Positions 51,872-62,812 of a stretch of DNA of 64,000 nt are shown one piece after another. Under the pieces are notes generated by a model. The model was not told where the DNA came from. It saw only the letters and a program-made list of their open reading frames with translations, and searched no databases. The first letter of the stretch is position 1. Each line of letters starts with the position of its first letter. Origin of the DNA: Impatiens glandulifera (taxonomy: Eukaryota; Streptophyta; Magnoliopsida; Ericales; Balsaminaceae); assembly GCF_907164915.1 (NCBI RefSeq), contig NC_061868.1, positions 43,601,774 to 43,665,773 on the forward strand, written 5' to 3'. The translations under genes were made by a program, and so were the position numbers.

Positions 51872-53157
51872 TCACCTTTGGCTTTCGACGATGTCACGTA
51901 TCATCTGTATTGGTATAAGCCCTTCCGCGCGAATTGCATCTTTGTTTGGATCCGGACTGAAGACATACAAAGTTGGCAAACCTCGAACCTGTCACATATT
52001 CGAAATCAGATTCAAAATTGGAGCATAAGAAACATATCACACTTATCATATGACTGGAATTAAAATGAAACAAAAACTCCCCATGGATGAATTTTACCTG
52101 CATGTCACGCGCAAACTCATATTCGTCGTCTGTATCAACCTTAACTATCAAAGCATTCTTCTCAAACTCAACAGCAAGCTGCCAAAACAAACCCCCCATA
52201 AATACAAACTAGATCCATAAAGACAAAACATGTTACAGTTAGTGATTGATTGATTGATTCATGGTGGTATGATGGTTGAATTGTTGGATAGAGAACAGTT
52301 AGAGCCATCATCCTTCATCCTGGTCATGGATATAAGCAGCGGGAGGCTCAAACGATTTCGGGTGAAGAATGAAACGTCTAAAAGGAAGGTGAAGGTTTGA
52401 AGCCCGCCCTATTGACTAAAAGAAGGAGAGGAGCCCTTGAATGAGAAAATCCGAACATCTGAATGGGTAAGGCAGACGTTTCGATCCATACACGATTCAT
52501 GAATAAACAAATTATCGAGTGTCTTCAGAGGGCAAGGTTGTGTTCAGCCGTCCTACCCCTTTAACTAAACTAACTAGAAAGCATAAAATAAAAGCAGTAA
52601 TGAAGTGATTTACCATTTCTAGTTCTTGAGCCATCAAAATACAAGGACCGCACCAAGTTGAATAAAAATCAATTATGAGTGGCACAGTTCGATCTCCCTT
52701 AACAAGTTCTTGGATCTCCTCTGCACTTAACTTCTTCTGCATATCATCAAATTAATCCAACTGATTAAATCATCTCTATATACTACTACACTAAAAACAA
52801 TTGGTGGCATAGAAGAATCCTGAAAATTTTGTCGATTCAGTCAGAGGCTTAATCAATTTCATCAGTAACTAATACAAATTACAAGTAACAATCATAAAAT
52901 TAAATTGAGAAATGACATACGACGAGATAATCTTCTCTGACGTGCTTGCCGGCGACCGGAGGGCAGAGCAATTTTCTCCGGAATGGAGGTGAAGCTTGTG
53001 TAGTAGTTTGCGAAGTAGGTCTGGTAAAAGCGGAGAGGAAAGAAGAATGATGCGTTTTGAAGGGAGAAGACTGTTTGCCGCAAGGTGTAAGCGGTGGGCG
53101 GAGGGAGAAGTTTACGGTGAAAACGGCGGCGGCGACGGCGGGTAGAGCGATTGACAT
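51872..53157 (-). CDS. Thioredoxin z / CITRX, chloroplast
   Basis: A plastid thioredoxin associated with the plastid-encoded RNA polymerase and needed for chloroplast development. Four exons: 53157-52921, 52736-52614, 52178-52098 and 51988-51872. All are GT-AG and in frame, 185 residues. The Ser/Thr/Pro-rich N-terminus (residues 1 to about 60) is a plausible transit peptide. The family-specific RRKLLCPP and VREDYLV blocks follow, then KKLSAEEIQELVKGDRTVPL, the active site DFYSTWCGPC (redox WCGPC intact), IVKVDTDDEYEFARDMQVRG, LPTLYVFSPDPNKDAIRAEG and GLIPIQMIRDIVE. The order and spacing match Arabidopsis TRX z (At3g06730). Confidence 0.95.
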
Positions 53158-54190
53158 CTCTGTTCAAATGGGACTGACTGACTAGTTAGAGAAGAAGAAG
53201 AAGAAAATAAAATTCTTATGAAGATAGAATGTCACTCCTTTTTTCTTTTCTTTTTTAAATTGAGTAAAATTAATTAATTTTTTTTTTTTGTTGGATTAAG
53301 TTTTTTATGTCATATTTCAGGTTGAGATTAAGGTCTTGTTCGGAATTTTTTTTTAATTAATTTTTTTTATTATTATATATTAATATTTTGTATTAATTTA
53401 CTAAAAAAAAATCTTTTTTAAAATCAACAAAATTAAGGATTAATTCAATAACAAAGAACTCCATGTTTTATTATGAATATTACTATAGTTTTTATACACT
53501 AACTTTTATTCTTCACTTGCTTGATTTTGGTTTATTTGAGTTTTTTTATTACTAAATTATTATAATATTTTTGTATTAAAATTTTAATTTAATAAAAATA
53601 AAATAAGAATATTTTGTGAATGAAGTGATTAAATAGTTAAAAAGAAAGTAGAAATGTAAAAAAAAAATTAAAACTAAACTAAATCAAGTCTTTTAAGTAA
53701 ATTGCACTAAAAGGAAGAATGATATATTTTATTATGAGAAACTACTATATAAATTAAAATACAACCCAAAAAATAAAAATAATAAAATGAAGAAAAATGT
53801 TAAAAGGTGATATTACCTTTAATAAAAATAGAACTTAAGATTTTTAGTTTTCAAGACTATTTTATAGACAAATATATTTTTATAAGAATAAAACAAATTT
53901 TCGTTAATTAATTTAATTGTAAAAATTATAATCAAATAATAAAATTCATCCCAAATATAGCAAGTAATCATATAATTATTAAAAAAAACAATTCAAAAAA
54001 TATCTAATAGAACTGTAAATCATCCAACTTAATCCAAATAATAAACTCTAATTTATATATAAAAAACATATATTAATAAAGCTCAATAAATATTCTTACC
54101 ACAAAAAAGAAAATGACACAAAATACAAAAAAAAAAGCAGATAAATTAATATAACTACAAATCCATAATTAATTAATTAATAATATTTAA
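53158..54190. other. AT-rich intergenic DNA
   Basis: Thioredoxin z upstream region, then AT-rich DNA up to the displaced 3' end of the aspartic protease. No other gene recognised. Confidence 0.6.
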
Positions 54191-54234
54191 TTAAGAGCAA
54201 GCTTCCCTAGAAATTCCAAGACGGTTATTAGGAA
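54191..54234 (-). pseudogene. Displaced last 11 codons of the aspartic protease gene
   Basis: On the minus strand this reads (IPN) NRLGISREACS and a TAA stop at 54193-54191. That is the expected C-terminus of plant nepenthesin-like proteases (family pattern PNSRLGxxRExC). It joins, through the duplicated attaggaa, exactly in frame with the exon at 62873. The MULE at 54235-62872 separates the two. Confidence 0.9.
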
Positions 54235-54599
54235 GGGAAATTGGACTAAATGACCCTGCAAATAGGCCTATTTGCATCCGTGGTAATTTTTAATATTTTT
54301 TGATCTGATGACCACTTATTTTTTTTTTGACTAATTTACCCTTTTCGCGAAACGCGAAGGGAGTTCGCGTTTCGCGAAGTGAAACAGTCTTGATATATAT
54401 ACTCAAATTTTTTCATTTCTCTCATTTTCTTTCTCTCTCATGCTTTCTTTCCTCCTGAGTTTGTCGCCGGCGGCGTAAACTCCGGCGACGGCGAGCCCTC
54501 AAGCATAAATCGACAAGATAAGCAACCTTAAACCCGAATCTATGTTTATATAACAGATTTATGTTCTCATTTCTATTTTTTAATGAAACCCTAACCCTA

Positions 54600-54715
54600 A
54601 ATATGTTCTTTTTGGTGATATTGGTTAATATTGGTTCATATTGAATCATATTTGTTCATATTGGGTAGTATTTGTTCATATATGTTCATATTTGTTCATA
54701 TTGGTGTATTAGTTT
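54600..54715. repeat. TTGTTCATATT tandem repeats near the left end of MULE-4
   Basis: About seven imperfect copies of 'ttggttcatattg/ttgttcatatt' lie in the leader region of the Ulp1-like gene. Confidence 0.8.
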
Positions 54716-54783
54716 GTTCATCTTATTGATTGTTCTTTTGGCTGTGATGATATTTGCAGATGATATCGTTTCTGCTAGTTATT

Positions 54784-54926
54784 TAACGAAGCGTTAAGTA
54801 CTTAACGAAGCGTTATGTACTTAGCGAAGCGTTAAGTACTTAACGCTTCGTTAAGTACTTAGCGCTTCGTTAAGTACTTAACGCTTCGTTAAGTACTTAA
54901 CGCTTCGTTAAGTACTTAACGCTTCT
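54784..54926. repeat. Palindromic 19-bp array A of MULE-4
   Basis: About seven units of TTAAGTACTTAACGAAGCG. Orientation of the CGAAGCG part flips in the middle (about 54838), so the array as a whole is an inverted repeat. It lies upstream of the Ulp1-like gene. Confidence 0.95.
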
Positions 54927-55342
54927 GCACGCGCGCGTAGGAAGACGAAGAGGCGCGCGTATATGCACGCGCCTGACCATATATTTTAAAAAATAAAACA
55001 TTTGGACATTCATTTGTTTCCCTCTTCTATCTATCCTCTCGATTCCTCTCTCTCTACAACCGTCTCACTGAAGAACACATTGACAAGGCCGATCTTCCCG
55101 TCCCCCTCGTGTCCTCCCTCTCTATCATTTATTCCCCATAAATCTCAGGTTAGTTTTATTTTGGTTGTTGCATGTCTTTTTTTGGTTATGGGTTTTCATA
55201 TTTGCATGTTTAGTTTTAGGGTTTTGGCTGTTTCAGTTTATTTGGTTAGGTTTAGCGTTTAATGTTTGTTTCTGGTTATTGATTATTGCATTATATTTGC
55301 ATGTTTGTTTCTGGTTGTTGGTTATTGTTTCTGGTTTAGGGA

Positions 55343-55511
55343 TTCGTTAAGTACTTATCGCTTCGTTAAGTACTTATCGCTTCGCTAAGTACTTATCGCT
55401 TCGCTAAGTACTTATCGCTTCGCTAAGTACTTAACGCTTCGCTAAGTACTTAACGCTTCGTTAAGTACTTAACGCTTCGTTAAGTACTTAACGCTTCGTT
55501 AAGTACTTAAT
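55343..55511. repeat. Palindromic 19-bp array B of MULE-4, in a 5'-leader intron
   Basis: About nine units of the GTTAAGTACTTAACGCTTC type, one orientation, with an ATCG variant in the first half. It lies between a probable leader exon (ending near 55149) and the AG directly before the ATG at 55567. Confidence 0.95.
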
Positions 55512-55566
55512 GTTTGATGTGGTCTATGTATATGATCTTACATTTTTGTTGTTGTTCCTTTTGTAG

Positions 55567-58500
55567 ATGGCAGAAACCACCGTTCCTGATTTCCCTGGAC
55601 GGATTTCTTGGAAAAGCGCCCTCTGCCTTAAGAAGATTGTAACGAAGTTTGAGGAAATGGATCTTGTGGAGAAGGTGTACAATACCCAATTCCGATATAT
55701 AGTCTCTGCCCCAGTGTTGCAGTTCTCAGGAACTATTGTACATCACATGTTGCTTAGGAGGGTAACCTCAACCTCCAAGGAGATTACTTTCAATATCAAT
55801 GGGCAAGAACTTGTGTTTGGTATGAAAGAGTACGCCTTGGTGACGGGCCTAAACTTCGGAAGGTTTCCTGAGGTGAACGAAGAAGAATGCCGAGGTTGTC
55901 CACCTCTGTTGGTAAAATATTTTAAAGGGAAGTCGAGTGTAGTAATGCAAGACTTGGAGACTGCTTTTTTGAGATGTAGAGATAAGGAAGATGCCTGGAA
56001 GATGGGGCTGGTATGCTTGATTTGCCTGTACCTATTTTCATTTGACCCAAGGAGGGTGGTATTTGCCAAAATCCTCCACATGGTCGAAGACGAGGAAAGT
56101 TTCCTCCGATTTCCTTGGGGGAAAGTGACCTTTAGAGCCACCCTCAAGGGTTTGAACAAGAACATGAGACATCTCAGTCACACATATTATAAGAAGAAGA
56201 AGAAGAGTACTACTGATCCTTATGCTCCTTTTGCTTATAACATTTATGGGTTTGCACTGGCATTTCAAGTGTGGACATATGAGGTCATCAAAGGTTTTGT
56301 TCCTAAATTTGCTAGAAAGAATGAGCTTAATGATCCTCTACGCCCAAGGTTGTTAGTCTATCATTCCAACAGGAAGAACACCTTGATCGAGATAAAGACT
56401 GCCCTGGAGACAACGGATCTGACTGAGATGGAAGAGTCCTCCATGGAGAAGAGGTTATACAGTGGTGAGGACTTTGAACAAATAGATGAGTCAACTGATG
56501 AATTTTTTGAGGGATTTACAGAAGGGAAGTTAGTGAAGGAGGATTATGATGATGAAGAGGAGGGAAGTGAACCTGAGGATGAACATGAAGAACCTACTTC
56601 CAAACCAAACACCCGGAAGAGAAAGGCTGCGCTTAATCTCAAAGAAGCCGTAAACCTGAAGAGGAAGCTTGCTTATGAATCTAGTCCTGCCCACATTCCT
56701 AGCCCTCCATCCGCTACTAGTCCTGGATTACCTCCAACATCTTCTGTTGGATGTAAATGTGAAGAGCTGAAAGAGGAGGTAAAGGCGCTGAAGGAGGAGC
56801 TCATCAAAGAGGTGAAGGAGGAGCTGAAAGAGATGAAAACAGCTTACGAAGAAACTCAAACAAATCACAAGGCTTATATGAAAAAGTTGGTTGTTAGTAT
56901 GTGCGAACAGTTATTAGCCAAATCCAACCAAAGGATGGCCAGTTTATTTGTGAAATTAGATAATATGGAGGAGGAGAGGAAGAAGAAGAAGAAGAAGAGC
57001 AAATTGGAAAAGAAGGGCAAGACTGAGGTAAGAGAAAGATACTTATCGCTGCGTTAAGTACTTCTCGCTTCGTTAAGTACTTAACGCTGCGTTAAGTACT
57101 TAACGCTTCGTTAAGTACTTAACGCTTCGTTAAGTACTTAACGCTTCGTTAAGTACTTAACGCTTCGTTAAGTTCTTAACGCTTCGCTAAGTACTTAACG
57201 CTTCGTTAAGTACTTAACGAAGCGTTAAGTACTTATCTTTGGTTGTTCTTAGCTAACCACACTGTTGTTTTATTTTTGCAGGAAGGGAATGTGGAGGAGA
57301 TGAAGACGAATGACAAGGAGATGAAGGATGGGAAGGTGGAGGAGGAGAGTGAGAAGGTGGAGGATATAACTGAAGTAAGTTTTACTTAGTGAAGTCAAAT
57401 GTTGTTTCGGGAAGTAAACGCTGACCACACTGTTGTTTTCTTTTTGCAGGATGGGAAGGTGGAGGAGATGATGACGAATGAGATGGTGATGAAGGATGGG
57501 AAGGTGGAGGAGGAGAGTGAGAAGGTGGAGGATATAACTGAAGTAAGTTTTGATTAGCGAAGTCAAATGTTGTTTCGGGAAGTAATTGTTGATCACACTG
57601 TTGTTTTCTTTTTGCAGGATAGGAAGGCGGAGGATAGTGTGGTGAAGGTGGATGGTGGGGAATCTGAGAATAATGTGAAGGTGGATGGTGGTGAGATTGA
57701 GACGGATGTAAAGGTCGATGGTGGGGAGACTGATGTAAAGGTGGATGGTGGGGAGACTGAGAATGATGTAAAGGTGGATGGTGGGGAGACTGAGAATAAT
57801 GTGAAGGTGGATGGTGGTGAGATTGAGACGGATGTAAAGGTCGATGGTGGGGAGACTGATGTAAAGGTGGATGGTGGGGAGACTGAGAATGATGTAAAGG
57901 TGGATGGTGGGGAGATGTTGCTCTCCGATATGATGCAAGAGATAATTGATAAAAAGAAGGATAAGGTCAAGGTTGAGAAGGTTGAGAAGGTTGAGAAGAA
58001 AGCCAAGGTTGGGAAGGTTAAACTCAAGGTTGGGAAGGTTGAGAAGAAAGTCACGGATGGGAAGGATGAGAACGATGGGAAGGATGGGAAGGATTCGAGG
58101 GATGGGAAAGATGAGAACGATGATGATGATTTCCAATTATACAACACTCCACCTAAAGGAGTTGTTCCCAAAAAAAGAGTGAGGAAGCAGAAGAAAGATG
58201 AAGACTACACCAACCCTTCTTTGTCAAAACAGCCAAAGACGAATGATCCATTAACTATCAATCCCCTTCAAAAATTTGATGATGAGTTGTTGGTTCAATT
58301 ACAGAATTGGTTGAAAGATGAAGCTACCAATGATGAGACGAAGACTGTGTTTACTTGCGAAGCACGAAAGAAGTTGTTTGTTAGAGTTCTAACAAAGTCC
58401 ACATGGCTTAAAGATTCTGTAAGTGTTGCATTTCATATTAATTCTTTAACTTATGAATAAGGTTTTTGATATATGCTGCCTTTTCACCCATTTTGTAGGA

Positions 58501-59158
58501 AATCGACGCAGTCTGCCACTTGTTGCGCAAAAGGATTGAGCAATATCCCAAGACATATAAACATTGTAAAGTATCAATAGGGGATTGCTTATTAGCAGAT
58601 ATGATGAGGCGAGAGTACCCGAACTACAAAAAAGATCCAGAAAAATTTCCAATATCAGACGTCTTTTCTCAATACTTCTGGGGAGCGCCTCATAGACATA
58701 TGCCAGAATGGCCACTAGTAGACGATATTTACGTGCCTTTGAACATTGGCAACAAGCATTGGGTACTGTGCGTCGTTCGTGTACAAGATAATCACATTGA
58801 CGTTTATGACTGCGACTCGGGTATTTATAGGAATCTCGATCCATACATGAGACCTTTGTGTGAGATGTTTCCACGAATATATGCAATGGGAGCGAGTGAT
58901 GCTGAGCTACAACGGTATCCTAATTTCAATTTCCAGAAACTGACATATAAAAGGTTGCCACACCCAGTCAAAAATGCAGTCCCCAAAAAAGGGGAAGTCC
59001 CTAGAGCAGAAGAAAGTGGGGATTGTGGTGTATTTATGCTTATGCACATGGAATACTTGACTGCTGGTTTAGGTGTAGAGAAGGTGACTTCCAATGAAAT
59101 TGAGTTTTTTCGACAAAAGATGGCGGTCCGGTTATTTCATCAAATTACAGAACCTTAG
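55567..59158 (+). CDS. DUF1985-Ulp1-like C48 cysteine protease of MULE-4
   Basis: Five exons: 55567-57027, 57282-57374, 57450-57542, 57618-58418 and 58499-59158. All are GT-AG and in frame, 1035 residues. Residues about 1-250 are DUF1985 (ITFNINGQELVFGMKEYALVTGLNFG-like core, CLICLYLFSFDPRRVVF). A charged coiled coil follows (about 395-487). Exons 2 and 3 are a 93-bp exon duplicated together with flanking intron. Exon 4 begins with about nine VKVDGGE-type repeats. The C-terminal peptidase domain has the catalytic set: His 903 (NKHWVL), Asp 920 (DVYDCD) and Cys 992 (SGDCGVF). Related proteins are SUMO-protease-like, but activity on SUMO is not shown by sequence. In MULEs these genes travel with the transposase; their role in transposition is unknown. 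Confidence 0.88.
57036..57233. repeat. Palindromic 19-bp array C of MULE-4, inside intron 1 of the Ulp1-like gene
   Basis: About ten units of the TAAGTACTTAACGCTTCGT type, beginning a few bases after the donor site at 57028. It ends with one unit in the opposite orientation near 57220. Confidence 0.95.
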
Positions 59159-59736
59159 TTTGTATTGTAATCTTTTATTGATTTTTGGATAGAACTTGAC
59201 TGCTGCTTATGTATTCTGATCTTGTATTGCTTTTTGGTTAGAACTTGAACTTGATCATGTTATAATATTTGTAGTTTTAATGTAGTCTGGTTGGTTGGTG
59301 GTCCGATATTTACATACCAAATAATTGAACATATAAATCAATGTACCAAGTAACTAACTTCAACTCACTTATACCAAGTTTTACTTGACAAAGCGCTTAA
59401 CGAAGCGTTTAGTACTTAACGAAGCGCTAAGTACTTAACGAAGCGCTAAGTACTTAACGAAGCGCTAAGTACTTAACGAAGCGCTAAGTACTTAACGAAG
59501 CGCTAAGTACTTAACGAAGCGTTAAGTACCCCTACAGTACACAGATACAAATTATCCAAAACACAATACAAATTATCCAAAACATACAACTTATCCAAAA
59601 CACTTATACAACTTATCCGAGTTCAACTTATCCGAGTACAACTTATCCAAAACATAATACAAATTATCCAAAACATAATACAAATTATCCAAAACATAAT
59701 ACAACTTATCCAAAACACTTATACAACTTATCCCAA
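59159..59736. other. Spacer between the convergent MULE-4 genes
   Basis: It holds array D and a run of about nine 'acaaattatccaaaacata' repeats (59545-59735) directly after the transposase stop. No gene. Confidence 0.8.
59391..59528. repeat. Palindromic 19-bp array D of MULE-4
   Basis: About seven units of GCGCTAAGTACTTAACGAA, all one orientation, between the 3' ends of the two element genes. Confidence 0.95.
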
Positions 59737-62572
59737 TCAATCTAAAGGCTCATATTGTTGAGATGATGGTTCGTGCTGTTGAGAAGATGAGTCATGATGC
59801 CTAGATGATGATGCTTTTGCAGTAGATGGAGCAGGCATGACTGCTTTGCATGTGGCCCTATTATGTCCTAGTCCACCACATGAGGTGCATCGTCTCGGAG
59901 CCTTAGGTAACTCACCTTGAGATGACCTACGCTTTGTTTGTGGACGCCCTTTCTTAACCTTCACAGGTGGTTTTAGACATACGCGTTCCTTGATCATTTC
60001 GGGAATATCCCAATCGTCTTCATCACCAGCAGGGTAACATGTCTCCGCATATGCATTCATCCAAGATTCAGTTGTGTAATATCTGTAAGAATGGAAAATA
60101 AAACGATTAAACAATTGGTTAAATAGATTGAACATGTGAGCTGAATAATACCTTGAACAAAAGTCATAACAAACCAAATTGCGGTGACGGGCAGCAGCCA
60201 TTGCATGAGTACAAGGAAGACCAGAAACTTCAAATACCCTACAAGTGCAGTTCATGTCTTTCAAATTGACTTTAAAATGAGACTGATTGTCATGCACATA
60301 AAACTCGAATCGGTTAAGCGATGATACTGTATAGAATCTAGCCTTCTCGAATCCCTCACGTAACCACTTTTCATATGTTGGAGATAACACTTCTCGGTGG
60401 TTGGACGCTCTTTCTCTTCTCTCATTAAACCAACCTTGTATTGTCAATCTTAAATAATCGGCCATTGAGGAAATGGGGTACTTTCTGGCTTCCCTGCTCT
60501 GACTATTAAAACTCTCAGCATAATTGCTTGTTAGTTGATTGTATCGCTTACCGGGGAAAAATGCTCTACTCCATCTTTGAAATCCAATTTCTTCCAAATA
60601 GGCAGCAATCCTATTATCTTTAACCCTTATCTTGTCAAAAAAACGATTGAATTCGTGGACGGTGTACGCACGAGAAGCCATATCAAACTCCATATGACAA
60701 TTATCAGTTTTGAATTTCGCGTTGATATTCATCTTTATGTGATATGTGCACGCACCGTGGTATGCTTCTGGAAAAACAGCACATAAGGCATTGGCGATGC
60801 TTGGGTGTCTATCGGATACGAAGACGAGATCATCAACTAATCCAATTGCTTCTCTCAATTTTTGCATAAAATAAGTCCAAGAGTTATTATTCTCTGAATC
60901 AACAACTCCGAATGCGACAGGATATAATTGTTCATTAGCATCTAATGCAATAGCCACCAATAGTTGGCCTCCCACCTTGTGCTTAAGAAAACTGGCATCA
61001 ACACACAATACGGGACGACAAAATGCCTTGAAACCCCTAATAGAGAGGCCTAGGGACATGAACATATACTTGAAGTGCCCGAACTCGTCTGTTTGGATGT
61101 CTGTTATGGTACCAGGATTATGCTTCTCCAACATGTATAAGTATGAGGGTAATTTTTCATATGAATCCTCAACCGTTCCTCGCACCGCCACTAATGCCAT
61201 TTCCCTAGCCCTCCAAGCCTTATTATAAGTCAAATTTACCCCATAAGTTGCCTGCATGTCTTCAATTATTTTCTTAGGCAAGTGATTATGGTGATGGTCC
61301 ATATACTTACTCTTCACGCACTGCCCAATAACCCATGCTGGTGTTTGCATTTTTTTCTCTGGCCTAGATAGAACTGAGCATGAGTGTTGTTGGTCGAATT
61401 TCCGGATCTCAAACATCTCAGATAATTTACCTTTCACGGCACGCAATCTCCACTTGCATTTCTCATCCAAACATTTCACATACCAAAGATGTTTTCTTGA
61501 CTTCTCCACCTTGAATTCAAAATGATTAGCCATCGCATATTTATAGAGCATCAGTTGTAGTTCTTTTTTATTTTCAAACAAGGCACCGACTTCCAATACA
61601 GTTTCAGTAGTTAACGCCAACGCAAATGAGGGGTCTGTCGGTGATATGTCTGTCGGTGATATGTCTGTGGGTGATATGTCTGTCGATGGTGTACCAAATG
61701 ATGACCTTCTTGCACTACTTGGTGTACCAAATGATGATCTTCTTGCACTAGTAGGTGTACCCGTTGATGCTCTTCTCGCACTATGTGGTGTAGGTATCGA
61801 TGCATGCAAGTCCTCAGTAAGTGGGATGTGAGGCAAAGAGTTATCTCCTGCTTCATTACTTTCAACAAAGACCTCCGAGGGTAAAGCTTCTGGTACAATT
61901 TTCTGAGTAAATTGTGGGAGAATACTTTCTTGAGTTGGGTAGGTAAGTAGTGGTATCTTTTCTTTAGTAAATTGTGACTTCTCTACTACAGACACAAACA
62001 ATGGTGACACAGTTCTACCCAAAATCAAGCGTGATAAATATATGTTCAGATCCTCATCATCTTCAATAAAAACGGGTTTAGGATTTGTGATATTCGGAAT
62101 ATCATACTTCACTTGCAGCACTAAATCATAGGTACATTTCTGCACTTGAAGTCTTTGATGGAGTTTATCGATTAATTCAGCATAACGAGTACTTTGGGGT
62201 ACATCCAATGTTTTGATTGAAGAGGCATCAAAAAACAATATTCCATTAGCATCAACTTTCCACTCTCCATTATAGAAAACGAAAACTTCGGCTGCAAGAA
62301 AAATGGGAAACGGGATAATTAATACTGTGAAATGGAAACCGTTAGCGAAGCGTTAAGTACTTAGCGAAACGGTAAGTACTTAGCGAAACGTTAAGTACTT
62401 AGCGAAACGGTAAGTACTTAGCGAAACGGGAAGTACTTAGCGAAACGGGAAGTATCATCAGATGAAACCCTGAACAACGCAGTGATTCGAAAATGCATAA
62501 ATGAACATCAATAAACTTGAAATACATAAACTTACCAATTGTTACAGTGCTTGTGCTCGTCGTGGAGCTCAT
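59737..62572 (-). CDS. MURA-type Mutator transposase of MULE-4
   Basis: Catalyses excision and insertion of the element. Three exons: 62572-62536 (MSSTTSTSTVTI), 62291-60152 and 60082-59737. GT-AG, 840 residues. N-terminal GEWKVDANG and a PB1-like stretch come first, then three-fold SARRxSxGTP and TDISP repeats (about 180-232). The MuDR DNA-binding region follows at about 245-320, with CLDEKCKWRLRA and QQHSC. The DDE core has Asp 444 (LCVDASFLKH), Asp 506 (FVSDRHPSI) and Glu 605 (NYAESFN). A SWIM zinc finger (CTC...CTH, about 694-708) and a CCHC knuckle (CTSCGGLGHNRATC) close it. All catalytic and metal residues seen are intact. The last intron is 69 bases (60083-60151), a multiple of three with no stop, so a retained form would also be open. 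Confidence 0.95.
62342..62454. repeat. Palindromic array E of MULE-4, in transposase intron 1
   Basis: About six units of TAAGTACTTAGCGAAACGG, a variant of the 19-bp unit whose CGAAACG part is closer to the TIR motif CGCGAAACGCGAAG. It lies between transposase exons 1 and 2. Confidence 0.95.
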
Positions 62573-62812
62573 TGAGTGCCGCCGTTGAACTCCGTCGCCG
62601 GCGAGATTAGAGAGAAGGAGGAGAAAAGCGGAAGGGAAGAGAGAGAAGAAGAAGAAAAGAAATGAAAAAAAGATGGCCGGATTTGATTATATAGTAAGGG
62701 TATTCTGGACTTTTCACAGCGTCCCACTTCGCGAAACGCGAAGTCCCTTCGCGTTACGCGAAAAGGGTAATTTCGTCCAAAAAAAATTAAGTGGTCACCA
62801 GATCAATTTCAA

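Noticed and set aside
57270..58171. Minus-strand frames of 288 and 192 codons opposite the Ulp1-like gene
   Set aside because: They mirror the repetitive VKVDGGE/KVEK codons of the real exon; no splice signals or homology support them.
54784..59528. 19-bp repeat arrays as CRISPR or centromeric satellite
   Set aside because: Units are directly adjacent with no spacers, are confined to one transposon, and the window is a plant nuclear genome.
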